From Sva-07 sp963728195 (GTDB lineage: Bacteria; Actinomycetota; Acidimicrobiia; Acidimicrobiales; Ilumatobacteraceae): a stretch of DNA of 64,000 nucleotides. The stretch is taken from positions 23,879 to 87,878 of the forward strand of contig CAVSIX010000001.1 of assembly GCA_963728195.1 (NCBI GenBank), in the 5' to 3' direction. The notes under the pieces were generated by a model that did no database searches, was not told where the DNA came from, and worked only from the letters and a program-made list of their open reading frames with translations. This document shows positions 50,390-58,331 of this stretch, in pieces. Numbering within the stretch: the first letter of the stretch is position 1; every line of letters starts with the position of its first letter. The translations under genes and the position numbers were made by a program.

Positions 50390-51301
50390 TCAGGCGAGCT
50401 GGGCAATCACGTCGGTCATCAAGCTCCGGTACGTCGCAGCCCGCTCCTCGGCGTCGGCGCCGAGCGTGAAGTCGGGGACGATCACTTCGTCGAAGCCGAG
50501 TTCGGCGTAGCGGCCGAACTCCTCGACGAGTGCGTCGGTCGAGCCGACGATCGAGCGCGGTCCCATGTCGCCGTTGCGGATGTTCTCGGCCAGTTCCGCG
50601 TCGTCGCTGACGAACACGAGGGCCTGGGCCGATTTCCACATCGTCGACGGGTCGCGACCGACCTGCTCACAGGCGGTGTGCAGCTTGTCGAGGGCGCCGC
50701 CGGCCATGTCGGGGCCTCCCCACGTGTTCCACTCGTCGGCGTGCCGGGCGGTGATCCGCAGCATGCGCGGGCTGCCGGTGCCCACGAGGATCGGCAGCGG
50801 TGACTGCACGGGTTTCGGGTCGGCCGGCGCATCGGTGATCTCGTAGAACTCGCCGCTGAAGTCGGTCCGTTCGTCGTTCAGCAGCGAGCGGATCACCTGG
50901 ATCGCCTCCTCGAAACGGGTGACGCGGGGGCCGGGCTCCTGCAGCTCGATGCCGTAGGCGTGATGCTCGTTGATCTGCCAGCCGGCGCCGATGCCGAGCA
51001 CCATCCGACCGTTGGAGATCCGGTCGATCGTGGCGGCCCGGTTGGCGAGGACTGCGGGGTGGTGCACCGACGTGGGAGACACGAGCGGACCGATCCGGAT
51101 GCGCTCGGTGACCGCCGCAATGGCGGGCAGCATTGCCCAGCACTCGTGAACGTCTCCCGGTTGGATCGCTTCGCTGCCGGTGTTCGGCATGTAGTGATCG
51201 GCGTACCACATGCCGTACCAGCCCTCCGCGTCGGCCAGGCGGGCGAGGTCGAGCACCTCGGCGGGTGGGCGTTCGGGGTTGGGCCACATCGAGAACTTCA
51301 T
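50390..51301 (-). CDS. LLM-class F420-dependent oxidoreductase
   Basis: The 303-residue TIM-barrel protein belongs to the luciferase-like monooxygenase superfamily. It has FSMWPNPERPPAEVLDLARLADAEGWYGMWYADHY at the start, RIRIGPLVSPTSVHHPAVLANRAATIDRIS near residue 70, RMVLGIGAGWQINEHHAYG near 105 and PILVGTGSPRMLRITARHADEWNTWG near 175. The pattern fits the F420-using branch (TIGR-type actinobacterial LLM proteins) better than FMN luciferases. The substrate is unknown. ATG 51301 is served by TACGGT 6 nt upstream. It shares a 24-bp intergenic gap with the divergent methyltransferase. Confidence 0.87.
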   Translation of the reverse strand: MKFSMWPNPERPPAEVLDLARLADAEGWYGMWYADHYMPNTGSEAIQPGDVHECWAMLPAIAAVTERIRIGPLVSPTSVHHPAVLANRAATIDRISNGRMVLGIGAGWQINEHHAYGIELQEPGPRVTRFEEAIQVIRSLLNDERTDFSGEFYEITDAPADPKPVQSPLPILVGTGSPRMLRITARHADEWNTWGGPDMAGGALDKLHTACEQVGRDPSTMWKSAQALVFVSDDAELAENIRNGDMGPRSIVGSTDALVEEFGRYAELGFDEVIVPDFTLGADAEERAATYRSLMTDVIAQLA

Positions 51302-51307
51302 GGTTCG

Positions 51308-51317
51308 ACCGTAGCCT
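51308..51317. promoter_or_regulatory. overlapping divergent -10 hexamers in a 24-bp gap
   Basis: The minus-strand TACGGT (51308-51313) lies 6 nt before the LLM ATG, and the plus-strand TAGCCT (51312-51317) lies 8 nt before the methyltransferase GTG. They share the TA at 51312-51313. RNA polymerase could not occupy both at once. Confidence 0.5.
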
Positions 51318-51325
51318 CGACCCTC

Positions 51326-52075
51326 GTGAGCGACGCCTCCGACCACCACCAGGCGGATCACGATCTGTGGGAGGACCACGCCGGCTGGTGGATCGAGGGC
51401 TTCACCGAGGGGGCGGACCCCGAGTACGTCGAGCAGATCCTGCCGTTGGCGGCGGCGGAGCTCGATGGGTTCGATCGTGTGCTCGACCTCGGATGCGGCG
51501 ACGGCCAGATCAGCCGGATGCTCGCCGCCGCCGGGGCCGACGTCGTCGGCGTCGACCCGACGTGGAACCAGATCAAGGTCGCACACGAGCGTGGCGGGGG
51601 AGCGGCCTACGCCCGATCGGAAGCAGCGGCACTCCCGTTCGCCGACGGATCCTTCGACGCAGCGGTCGCCTGCCTGGTGTTCGAGCACATCGACGACGTC
51701 GACGCAGCGATCGCCGAGGTCGCCAGGGTCGTGCGTCCGGGTGGGCGGTTCTCGTTCTTCCTCAATCACCCGTTGCTCCAGACACCTGGCTCATCCTGGA
51801 TCGACGACCACACCGTCGATCCGCCCGAGCAGTACTGGCGCGTCGGGCCGTACCTCGTCGAGCAGGACTTCGTCGAGCAGGTCGAGCGCGGCGTGTTCAT
51901 CCGCTTCGTCCATCGCCCGCTCTCGCGCTATCTCAATACGTTGGTCGAACACGGTCTGGTCCTCGATCGGATGGTCGAACCGGCACCGCCGCCCGCATTC
52001 CTGGAACGTGCCGTCGAATACGCGCAGGCCTCGGCCATCCCACGGCTGCTGTACCTCCGCCTCCGCCGTTCCTGA
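51326..52075 (+). CDS. class I SAM-dependent methyltransferase
   Basis: The 249-residue protein has SAM motif I RVLDLGCGDGQISRMLAAAG near residue 50, an acidic end of strand beta-2 in VVGVDPTWNQIKVA, the DGSFDAAVACLVFEHIDD segment (motif IV) and EVARVVRPGGRFSFFLNHP (post-I region), all typical of Methyltransf_11. The His/Trp-rich start (DHHQADHDLWEDHAGWWIEGF) and C-terminal YAQASAIPRLLYLRLRR may bind the acceptor, which is unknown. The start is GTG 51326 with a -10-like TAGCCT 8 nt upstream. It is followed by repeat array G and rapZ. Confidence 0.87.
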   Translation: MSDASDHHQADHDLWEDHAGWWIEGFTEGADPEYVEQILPLAAAELDGFDRVLDLGCGDGQISRMLAAAGADVVGVDPTWNQIKVAHERGGGAAYARSEAAALPFADGSFDAAVACLVFEHIDDVDAAIAEVARVVRPGGRFSFFLNHPLLQTPGSSWIDDHTVDPPEQYWRVGPYLVEQDFVEQVERGVFIRFVHRPLSRYLNTLVEHGLVLDRMVEPAPPPAFLERAVEYAQASAIPRLLYLRLRRS

Positions 52076-52085
52076 AGCCCGCTCC

Positions 52086-52184
52086 GATGAGCGAAGCGCC
52101 GGTATCTGGTCCGTTGGCTCATCGCTGGGGTGGAGTTGTCGGTTGCGATGAGCGAACCGCCGGTATTTGGTCCGTTGGCTCATC
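52086..52184 (+). repeat. 38-bp palindromic repeat, two units at 61-bp period (array G)
   Basis: Units at 52086-52123 and 52147-52184, 61 bp apart, starting 10 nt after the methyltransferase stop. Both have TTGGCTCATC as right arm and core ending TGGTCCG. The array ends 24 nt before the rapZ -10-like element. Confidence 0.9.
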
Positions 52185-52208
52185 GCGGGGCGGGGATCGA
52201 GCGCTCGG

Positions 52209-52214
52209 TAGGGT
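52209..52214 (+). promoter_or_regulatory. -10-like hexamer for leaderless rapZ
   Basis: TAGGGT, 6 nt (GACGCC) before the GTG at 52221. Confidence 0.5.
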
Positions 52215-52220
52215 GACGCC

Positions 52221-53066
52221 GTGGCCGACATCGTGCTGATCACCGGGCTGTCGGGCGCCGGCCGCTCCGGTGTCGCCGACGTGCTCGAGGACCTCGGCTG
52301 GTTCGTCGTCGACAACCTGCCGACGGCGCTGATCGGCACGATCGTCGAGCTCGCCGCCAAGCCGACCAGCGACATCGAACGGCTTGCGCTGGTGGCGGGT
52401 CGCCAACACGCCGAGGTGCTCAACAAGGTCGGCGAGCTGCGCGCCGACGGCTACGACGTGCGCATGGTGTTCCTCGATGCGTCGACCCCCGAGCTCGTGC
52501 GTCGCTACGACGCCACCCGTCGCCGTCATCCACTCGCCGACGAGACCGAGGGCCTCGTCGAGTCGATCGAGCTGGAACGGTCGATGCTCGAACCGGTGCG
52601 CGCCGCCGCAGATCTCGTGATCGACACGAGCGACCTGAACGTCCACCAGCTCAAGGAGCGCATCGACCACGCCTTCGACACGCCGAGCGGGTCGCGTCTC
52701 CAGGTGGCCATCGAGAGCTTCGGGTTCAAACACGGCCTGCCGCTCGATGCCGACATCGTGATGGACCTGCGGTTCCTGCCCAATCCGCACTGGGAGCCGG
52801 ACCTGCGCCCCCTGACCGGACACGATCCGAAAGTTCGCGACTTCGTGCTCGAGACCGCCGCCGGCTCGGAGTTCGTCGATCGCTTCGACGAGCTGCTCGC
52901 CATGTTGGTGCCGCAGTACCAGGGCGAGGGGCGTAGTTACCTGACTGTCGCCGTGGGATGCACCGGCGGTCGGCACCGATCCGTCGCCGTCGCCGAGGAG
53001 CTCGCCGCCCGCATGCGCCAACGCGGCTTCGCCGTGCGAGCGACGCACCGCGACGTCTCGCGCTGA
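52221..53066 (+). CDS. rapZ: RapZ/YvcJ-family nucleotide-binding protein
   Basis: RapZ-family proteins bind nucleotides, and in enterics the protein adapts RNase E to the GlmZ sRNA. In actinobacteria the role is not settled. The 281-residue protein has a P-loop LITGLSGAGRSGVADVLEDL (Arg in place of the usual Walker Lys, which is common in actinobacterial members), WFVVDNLPTALIG, FLDASTPELVRRYDATRRRHPLA, and the conserved C-terminal GCTGGRHRSVAVAEELAAR. It follows uvrC in order with two genes between. The usual partners yvcK and whiA are not downstream: gap begins 161 nt later. Confidence 0.92.
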   Translation: MADIVLITGLSGAGRSGVADVLEDLGWFVVDNLPTALIGTIVELAAKPTSDIERLALVAGRQHAEVLNKVGELRADGYDVRMVFLDASTPELVRRYDATRRRHPLADETEGLVESIELERSMLEPVRAAADLVIDTSDLNVHQLKERIDHAFDTPSGSRLQVAIESFGFKHGLPLDADIVMDLRFLPNPHWEPDLRPLTGHDPKVRDFVLETAAGSEFVDRFDELLAMLVPQYQGEGRSYLTVAVGCTGGRHRSVAVAEELAARMRQRGFAVRATHRDVSR

Positions 53067-53102
53067 CGCACGCCGTCGCCCGAACGTCTGCGTCGCGTTT
53101 TC

Positions 53103-53118
53103 GGTGGGCCGGCCCACC
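53103..53118. promoter_or_regulatory. perfect 16-bp palindrome between rapZ and gap
   Basis: GGTGGGCCGGCCCACC lies 37 nt after the rapZ stop and about 108 nt before gap, flanked by TTTTC on the left and CGAA on the right. It could be an operator for the glycolytic operon or a weak terminator for rapZ. There is no loop, so a DNA-binding site is at least as likely as an RNA hairpin. TACAGT downstream (53174-53179) could be the gap -10. Confidence 0.35.
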
Positions 53119-53226
53119 CGAAGTGCCACTCAGACGGGGTGGGTGGTTTGGGCAGCTCCGGTGGCGGGGGAACTACAGTCGTTCCTGGACAACGAGGTTC
53201 CCCCAGCCTGAGGAGGCATCACAGAC

Positions 53227-54237
53227 ATGACGGTCAGAGTCGGCATCAACGGTTTCGGACGCATCGGACGCAACTTCTTCCGCGCCGCCAAGGCGAGCGG
53301 CGCCGACATCGACTTCGTGGCGGTGAACGACCTCGGTTCGATCGAGACGATGGCACACCTCCTGCGCTACGACTCGGTTCTGGGACGCTTCCCCGAGAAG
53401 ATCACCGCCACCAAGTCGAGCATCAAGATCGGCGGCGACACCCTCCAGGTGCTCAGCGAGCGCAATCCCGCCGACCTGCCCTGGGGCGATCTCGGTGTCG
53501 ACGTCGTGGTCGAGTCGACCGGGTTCTTCAACAGCCGCGAGGCGGCGAGCGCCCACCTCGACGGCGGCGCTCCGCTGGTGATCGTGTCGGCACCGGCGTC
53601 CAACGCCGACGCCACGTTCGTGTACGGCGTGAACCACAAGGACTTCAGATTCGCTCAGCACAAGGTGATCTCGAACGCCAGCTGCACGACGAACTGCTTC
53701 GTCCCGATGGTCAAGGTGCTCGACGATGCCTTCGGAGTCGAGCAGGGCCTGATGACGACCGTGCACTCCTACACCGGCGACCAGAACCTGGTCGACGGCC
53801 CCCACAAGGACCTTCGCCGGGCACGAGCCGCAGGGATCAACATCGTGCCGACCTCCACCGGCGCCGCACGCGCGACCTCGCTCGTGATGGAGTCGATGAA
53901 GGGCAAGCTCGACGGCACGGCACTTCGCGTGCCGACGCCCACCGGCTCGCTGACCGACTTCACGGCCAACCTGAAGAAGGCCGCCAGCGTCGAGGACATC
54001 AACGCCGCGTTCGAAGCAGCGAGCAAGAAGGCACTCAAGGGCGTCCTCAAGTACACCGAGGACCCGATCGTGTCGAGCGACATCGTGACCGACCCGCACT
54101 CGTGCATCTTCGACGCCGGGCTCACGATGAGCATGGGCAAGCTGGTCAAGATCAACGGCTGGTACGACAACGAATGGGGCTACTCGAACCGCCTCGTCGA
54201 CCTGACCGTGTTCACCGGCGCCAAGGTGAAGCGCTGA
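53227..54237 (+). CDS. gap: glyceraldehyde-3-phosphate dehydrogenase, type I
   Basis: This enzyme oxidises and phosphorylates glyceraldehyde 3-phosphate in glycolysis. The 336-residue protein has the NAD fold start VRVGINGFGRIGRNFFRAA, the active site SNASCTTNCFVP with Cys near residue 152, HSYTGDQNLVDGPHKDLRRARAA near 178 and WYDNEWGYSNRLVDL at the end. The length is normal. GAGGAGG lies about 10 nt upstream of the ATG, and the ~50-nt leader distinguishes it from the leaderless genes nearby. It heads a gap-pgk-tpiA operon with 10- and 19-nt gaps. Confidence 0.97.
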   Translation: MTVRVGINGFGRIGRNFFRAAKASGADIDFVAVNDLGSIETMAHLLRYDSVLGRFPEKITATKSSIKIGGDTLQVLSERNPADLPWGDLGVDVVVESTGFFNSREAASAHLDGGAPLVIVSAPASNADATFVYGVNHKDFRFAQHKVISNASCTTNCFVPMVKVLDDAFGVEQGLMTTVHSYTGDQNLVDGPHKDLRRARAAGINIVPTSTGAARATSLVMESMKGKLDGTALRVPTPTGSLTDFTANLKKAASVEDINAAFEAASKKALKGVLKYTEDPIVSSDIVTDPHSCIFDAGLTMSMGKLVKINGWYDNEWGYSNRLVDLTVFTGAKVKR

Positions 54238-54247
54238 GGCTGCTGCG

Positions 54248-55369
54248 ATGAGCGAGATCCCCACCCTGGAGGATCTGGAGGCGCGGCTCGGCGATCTGTC
54301 GGGCAAGCGGGTCCTCGTACGCACCGACTTCAACGTGCCGATCGACGACGGCACGATCACGGACGACTTCCGGATCCGCGCTGCGCTGCCGACGATCGAG
54401 TGGCTGACCGACCGTGGCGCCACGGTCGTCACCGCCAGCCATCTCGGACGTCCGAAGGGTGCTGCCGACCCCGAGTACTCGATGGACCCGGTCCGTGCGC
54501 GCCTCGCCGAGCTCGCTCCCGGTGTCGAGTTGCTCGAGAACCTGCGTTTCGATCCGGGCGAAACGGCGAACGACCCGGACTTCGTGGCGAAGCTCGTCGA
54601 GGGCATCGACGGCTACGTCAACGATGCGTTCGGTGCATCGCACCGTGCGCACGCATCGATCGTCGGCCCGCCGCAGTTCGTGCCGTCAGCGATGGGTCGG
54701 CTGCTGCAGAAGGAGGTCGAGGTCCTCCTCGGCCTGCGCAACCACCCGAAGCACCCGTTCGTCGCCGTGCTCGGCGGCGCCAAGATCTCCGACAAGCTCG
54801 GTGTGGTCGAGGCGTTGCTCGAGGTCGTCGACTCGCTCGTGATCGGCGGGGCGATGTGCTTCACGTTCTTCGCTTCGCAGGGCAAGGCGATCGGCGATTC
54901 CCTCTTCGAGCCCGATCAGGTCGACACCTGCCGACGCCTGCTCGACGAAGCCGGGGCGAAGGGCAAGACGATCCACCTGCCCGAGGACATCACCGGCACG
55001 ACCGCCGACGGCGAGTACGCCACGTTCGGCACACGCCTGCCCGACGGGGCGAAGGGCTTCGACATCGGGCCGGGTTCGGCCGCGGCGTTCACCGACGTGA
55101 TCATGGATGCCCGCATGGTGTTCTGGAACGGACCGATGGGGATGTTCGAGGACGAGCGATTCGCTTCGGGCACTCGCACCGTGGCGCAGGCGATGGCCGA
55201 CACCAAGGCGTTCACCGTCGTCGGCGGCGGCGACTCCGCCGCTGCCTTGGCGCAGTTCCGCCTCGACGACGAGGTCGACCACGTCTCCACCGGCGGAGGC
55301 GCCAGCCTCGAACTCCTCGAGAACGGCGACCTGCCCGGCCTCGAAGCGCTGCGCAACGCGGCGACATGA
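54248..55369 (+). CDS. pgk: phosphoglycerate kinase
   Basis: PGK transfers phosphate from 1,3-bisphosphoglycerate to ADP. The 373-residue protein (a little shorter than the usual ~390-400) has the substrate site VLVRTDFNVPIDDG near residue 25, SHLGRPKG near 63, VELLENLRFDPGE near 95, the DAFGASHRAHAS segment near 125, and the nucleotide site with GGAKISDKL near 180 and VVGGGDSAAALAQF near 330. The domain order is complete; the shortening comes from trimmed loops. It starts 10 nt after the gap stop, so it is in the same operon. Confidence 0.96.
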   Translation: MSEIPTLEDLEARLGDLSGKRVLVRTDFNVPIDDGTITDDFRIRAALPTIEWLTDRGATVVTASHLGRPKGAADPEYSMDPVRARLAELAPGVELLENLRFDPGETANDPDFVAKLVEGIDGYVNDAFGASHRAHASIVGPPQFVPSAMGRLLQKEVEVLLGLRNHPKHPFVAVLGGAKISDKLGVVEALLEVVDSLVIGGAMCFTFFASQGKAIGDSLFEPDQVDTCRRLLDEAGAKGKTIHLPEDITGTTADGEYATFGTRLPDGAKGFDIGPGSAAAFTDVIMDARMVFWNGPMGMFEDERFASGTRTVAQAMADTKAFTVVGGGDSAAALAQFRLDDEVDHVSTGGGASLELLENGDLPGLEALRNAAT

Positions 55370-55388
55370 CCCATCAGAACGGAACGCC

Positions 55389-56159
55389 ATGACACGTCGA
55401 CCCCTCATCTCGGGCAACTGGAAGATGAACCTCAACCACTTCGAGGCGATCCAGACCGTCCAGAAGCTCCACTATCTCGTGCCGAAGGAGACGCTGGAGG
55501 ACGTGGACGTCAGCATCCATCCGCCGTTCACCGACATCCGCAGCATCCAGACGGTGATCGAAACCGAGGACTTCGACTTCCACCTCGGCGCCCAGCACTG
55601 TCACTGGGAAGACACCGGTGCGTTCACCGGCGAGGTGTCGCCGGCGTTCCTCGAGAAGCTCAACGTCGTCTACGTGATCGTGGGGCACTCCGAGCGCCGT
55701 GAGCTCTTCGGTGAGACCGACGAGATGGTCAACAAGAAGGTCGCCGCCGTCCAGGCACACCACATGACGCCGATCATGTGCTGCGGCGAGACGCTCGACG
55801 AGCGTGAAGCGGGCAACACCGAGTCGAAGGTGCTCGGGCAGATCGAAGCCGGACTGGCCGGGCGCAGCAACGAACAAATCGCCTCGCTGGTGATCGCGTA
55901 CGAGCCGATCTGGGCGATCGGTACCGGCAAGACGGCGACGTCCGACGACGCCCAGGCGGTCTGCGCTGCGATCCGTGGCAAGGTCCGCGACCTGACCGAC
56001 GACGCAACCGGCGACGCCGTGCGGATCCAGTACGGCGGTTCGGTCAAGGGCGCCAACGCCTCCGAGTTGATGGCACAGCCGGACATCGACGGCGCGCTCG
56101 TCGGCGGCGCGAGCCTCGATCCCGACGAGTTCGCGAAGATCGTCCAGTTCGGCTCCTGA
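55389..56159 (+). CDS. tpiA: triosephosphate isomerase
   Basis: TpiA interconverts dihydroxyacetone phosphate and glyceraldehyde 3-phosphate. The 256-residue TIM barrel has the catalytic Lys in ISGNWKMNLNH near residue 13, the electrophilic His in VIVGHSERRELFGE near 98, the base Glu in VIAYEPIWAIGTGKTA near 170 with loop 6, and the phosphate-binding IQYGGSVKGANA and ALVGGASLDP near the end. ATG 55389 fits the family start. It is the third gene of the glycolytic operon. secG, usually next in this order, is displaced by the peptide-transporter operon. Confidence 0.96.
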   Translation: MTRRPLISGNWKMNLNHFEAIQTVQKLHYLVPKETLEDVDVSIHPPFTDIRSIQTVIETEDFDFHLGAQHCHWEDTGAFTGEVSPAFLEKLNVVYVIVGHSERRELFGETDEMVNKKVAAVQAHHMTPIMCCGETLDEREAGNTESKVLGQIEAGLAGRSNEQIASLVIAYEPIWAIGTGKTATSDDAQAVCAAIRGKVRDLTDDATGDAVRIQYGGSVKGANASELMAQPDIDGALVGGASLDPDEFAKIVQFGS

Positions 56160-56160
56160 A

Positions 56161-56190
56161 CTGTCACTTCGACCCGCCACGGTGTGACAG
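56161..56190 (+). terminator. inverted repeat just after tpiA
   Basis: CTGTCAC (56161-56167) and GTGACAG (56184-56190) form a 7-bp stem with a 16-nt loop, one base after the tpiA stop. There is no T tract, so it is a weak terminator at best and could be an operator. Downstream, TTGACT at 56207-56212 resembles a -35 box for the transporter operon, but no convincing -10 follows at 17 nt. The rest of the 244-nt gap shows nothing else clear. Confidence 0.3.
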
Positions 56191-56403
56191 TGCGGTGACG
56201 GGGCAGTTGACTTTTCACACAGTCGCAATGGGAGTGGCTACCCCGCGTTAATCCGCGCTGCTATGGTCTGGGAGCTTCTTTCGCCAGGGAGGGGGAAGGA
56301 GCGGATCGGTTGCGGTCGAACGCTGACAGACATTCGTTGGTCAGGCGGTTCCCGGGACATCCACACCCTCCCGTTTCTGTTTCCCATTCAGGAGGACACA
56401 TAC

Positions 56404-58242
56404 GTGAACACGACACGACGGGGCCGTTCGGCCCTCGCACTCGTCGCCGCGTCGGCGCTGGTCTTCGCAGCCTGTGGCAGCGATGACAACGGCGGCGACA
56501 GCGGTGACACCGGCGGCGACACGACGGAGGCGCCCGGTAGCACCGACGCCACCGACACCGAAACCACCGAGGCCACGACCGACACCACCGCCGCCGGGGA
56601 GGGCGACGGTGCATCAGCTGAGGGCTTCACCTACGGGTTCGCCCAGGAGTTCAGCAACTACAACAACAACCTCGGCACCAGCAACTCGGTGAAGAACTCG
56701 ATCGTTCTCAACGAGGTCCAGCCGAACCCGTTCAACTTCGCAGGTCCCACCGGGGGTCTCGAGATGGACGACGAGCTGATGGACTCCGTGGAACTCACCA
56801 GCGAGGATCCGCAGACCGTCGAGTACGTCGTCAACGCCGATGCGGCGTGGTCCGACGGCGAGCCGATCGACTGCGACGACTTCAAGCTGCAGTACTACGC
56901 CAACAACGGTGAGTACCTGAAGCTCGACGACGCCGGCGAGCCGGTCATCGACCCCGAGACCGAGGCCGAAGTGTTCCTGTTCGACCTGGTGGGCACCACC
57001 GGCTACGACCAGATCGACACCATCGACTGTTCCGACGACGGCAAGACCATCACGGTGACCTATGCCCAGCCGTTCGCCGACTGGCAGTCGCTGTTCACCG
57101 GTCAGGTTCCGGCTCACGTCATCGCGCGTGAAGCCGGTGTCGACGACCTCATCGGAGCGTTCGAGTCCGACGATCGCGCGTCGATCGAGGCAATCGCCGA
57201 GACGTACAACACCCTGTACACGGTGAACCCGGGCGAGATCAACCCCGACACGATGCTGTCCGGTGGCAAGTACGCCATCGGTTCGTGGGAGCCGGGCGCA
57301 AGCATCACGCTCGTCCCCAACGAGAACTACTGGGGCACCCCGGCCAACGGCCCGGTCGTGATCCGCATCATCGCCGAAGAGGCACAGGCCCAGGCACTCG
57401 CCAACGGCGAGATCAACGCCATGGACCCGCAGCCGAACGTCGACCTGATCGGTCAGCTCGACGGCATCGACGGCATCGTCGTCGAGAACGGCTCGCAGTA
57501 CACCTGGGAGCACTTCGACTTCAACTTCAACAGCGACATCTGGAGCGACATCCGCGTCCGCGAGGCCTTCGCCAAGTGCCTCCCGCGTCAGCAGATGGTC
57601 GACAACCTGATCAAGCCGGTGAACCCTGATGCCATCGTGCTCAACAACCGCTGGATCCAGCCGTTCGAAGAGGGTTACCAGGACAACTCCGGTGGAGCGT
57701 TCGACGAGGTCGACATCGAGGGCGCCCAGGCGCTGCTCGCCGAGGCCGGCGTCACCACTCCGGTGCCCGTGCGTCTCGGTTGGTTCAACAACGGTGGCAA
57801 CCAGCGCCGTGCCGACCAGGTCGCTCTCACCATCGAGAGCTGCAATCAGGCCGGCTTCGACATCACCGACACGGGCTCCGAGACGTTCTTCGACGTCGAG
57901 TTGGCCGCCGGTGACTGGGACATCGCCATGTTCGCATGGGCCGGTAGCCCGCTGAAGACCGGTGCGATCGCGAACTACCGTCCGGGCGAGGGCAACAATG
58001 TCGGCAACATCGACATCCCCGAGATCCAGCCGCTGATGGACGAACTGCTGATCACGCCGGACCCGGCTGCCCAGCTCGAACTGGCCAACCAAGTCGACGC
58101 CATCCTGTGGGAGAACCTGGCCACCATCCCGGTGTTCAGCTTCCCGGGAGTTGCCGCCTACAGCGACAACGCCAACAACGTCGTCTACAACCCGTCGCAG
58201 AACGGGCTCACCTGGAACGCCAGCGAGTGGTCGCTGTCCTGA
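56404..58242 (+). CDS. peptide/nickel-type ABC transporter substrate-binding lipoprotein (SBP family 5)
   Basis: The 612-residue protein has a lipoprotein signal (hydrophobic ALALVAASALVFAAC with lipobox FAAC) followed by an Asp/Thr/Glu-rich linker of about 50 residues, then an SBP_bac_5 fold: PFNFAGPTGGLEMDDELMDS, VEYVVNADAAWSDGEPIDCDDF near residue 150, GKYAIGSWEPGASITLVPNENYWG near 290 and IRVREAFAKCLPRQQMVD near 385. It is the surface receptor of the operon's oligopeptide-type importer. The ligand is not predictable. GTG 56404 is preceded by AGGAGGA about 7 nt upstream. Four transporter genes follow. Confidence 0.92.
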   Translation: MNTTRRGRSALALVAASALVFAACGSDDNGGDSGDTGGDTTEAPGSTDATDTETTEATTDTTAAGEGDGASAEGFTYGFAQEFSNYNNNLGTSNSVKNSIVLNEVQPNPFNFAGPTGGLEMDDELMDSVELTSEDPQTVEYVVNADAAWSDGEPIDCDDFKLQYYANNGEYLKLDDAGEPVIDPETEAEVFLFDLVGTTGYDQIDTIDCSDDGKTITVTYAQPFADWQSLFTGQVPAHVIAREAGVDDLIGAFESDDRASIEAIAETYNTLYTVNPGEINPDTMLSGGKYAIGSWEPGASITLVPNENYWGTPANGPVVIRIIAEEAQAQALANGEINAMDPQPNVDLIGQLDGIDGIVVENGSQYTWEHFDFNFNSDIWSDIRVREAFAKCLPRQQMVDNLIKPVNPDAIVLNNRWIQPFEEGYQDNSGGAFDEVDIEGAQALLAEAGVTTPVPVRLGWFNNGGNQRRADQVALTIESCNQAGFDITDTGSETFFDVELAAGDWDIAMFAWAGSPLKTGAIANYRPGEGNNVGNIDIPEIQPLMDELLITPDPAAQLELANQVDAILWENLATIPVFSFPGVAAYSDNANNVVYNPSQNGLTWNASEWSLS

Positions 58243-58280
58243 TCGGGTGCGGGTCGAACTGACCTGACTACGGTGAAGTG

Positions 58281-58308
58281 GGTGCGCCGGGCTCCGGCCC
58301 GGCGCACC
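58281..58308 (+). terminator. strong hairpin between substrate-binding protein and permease genes
   Basis: Perfect 12-bp stem (GGTGCGCCGGGC / GCCCGGCGCACC) with loop TCCG, followed by TTCCTTTTC. It lies 39 nt after the substrate-binding protein stop and 24 nt before the permease start. It likely causes partial termination or protects the upstream transcript, so the receptor would be made in excess over the membrane parts. Confidence 0.7.
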
Positions 58309-58331
58309 GCTTCCTTTTCACCACCTTTCTC

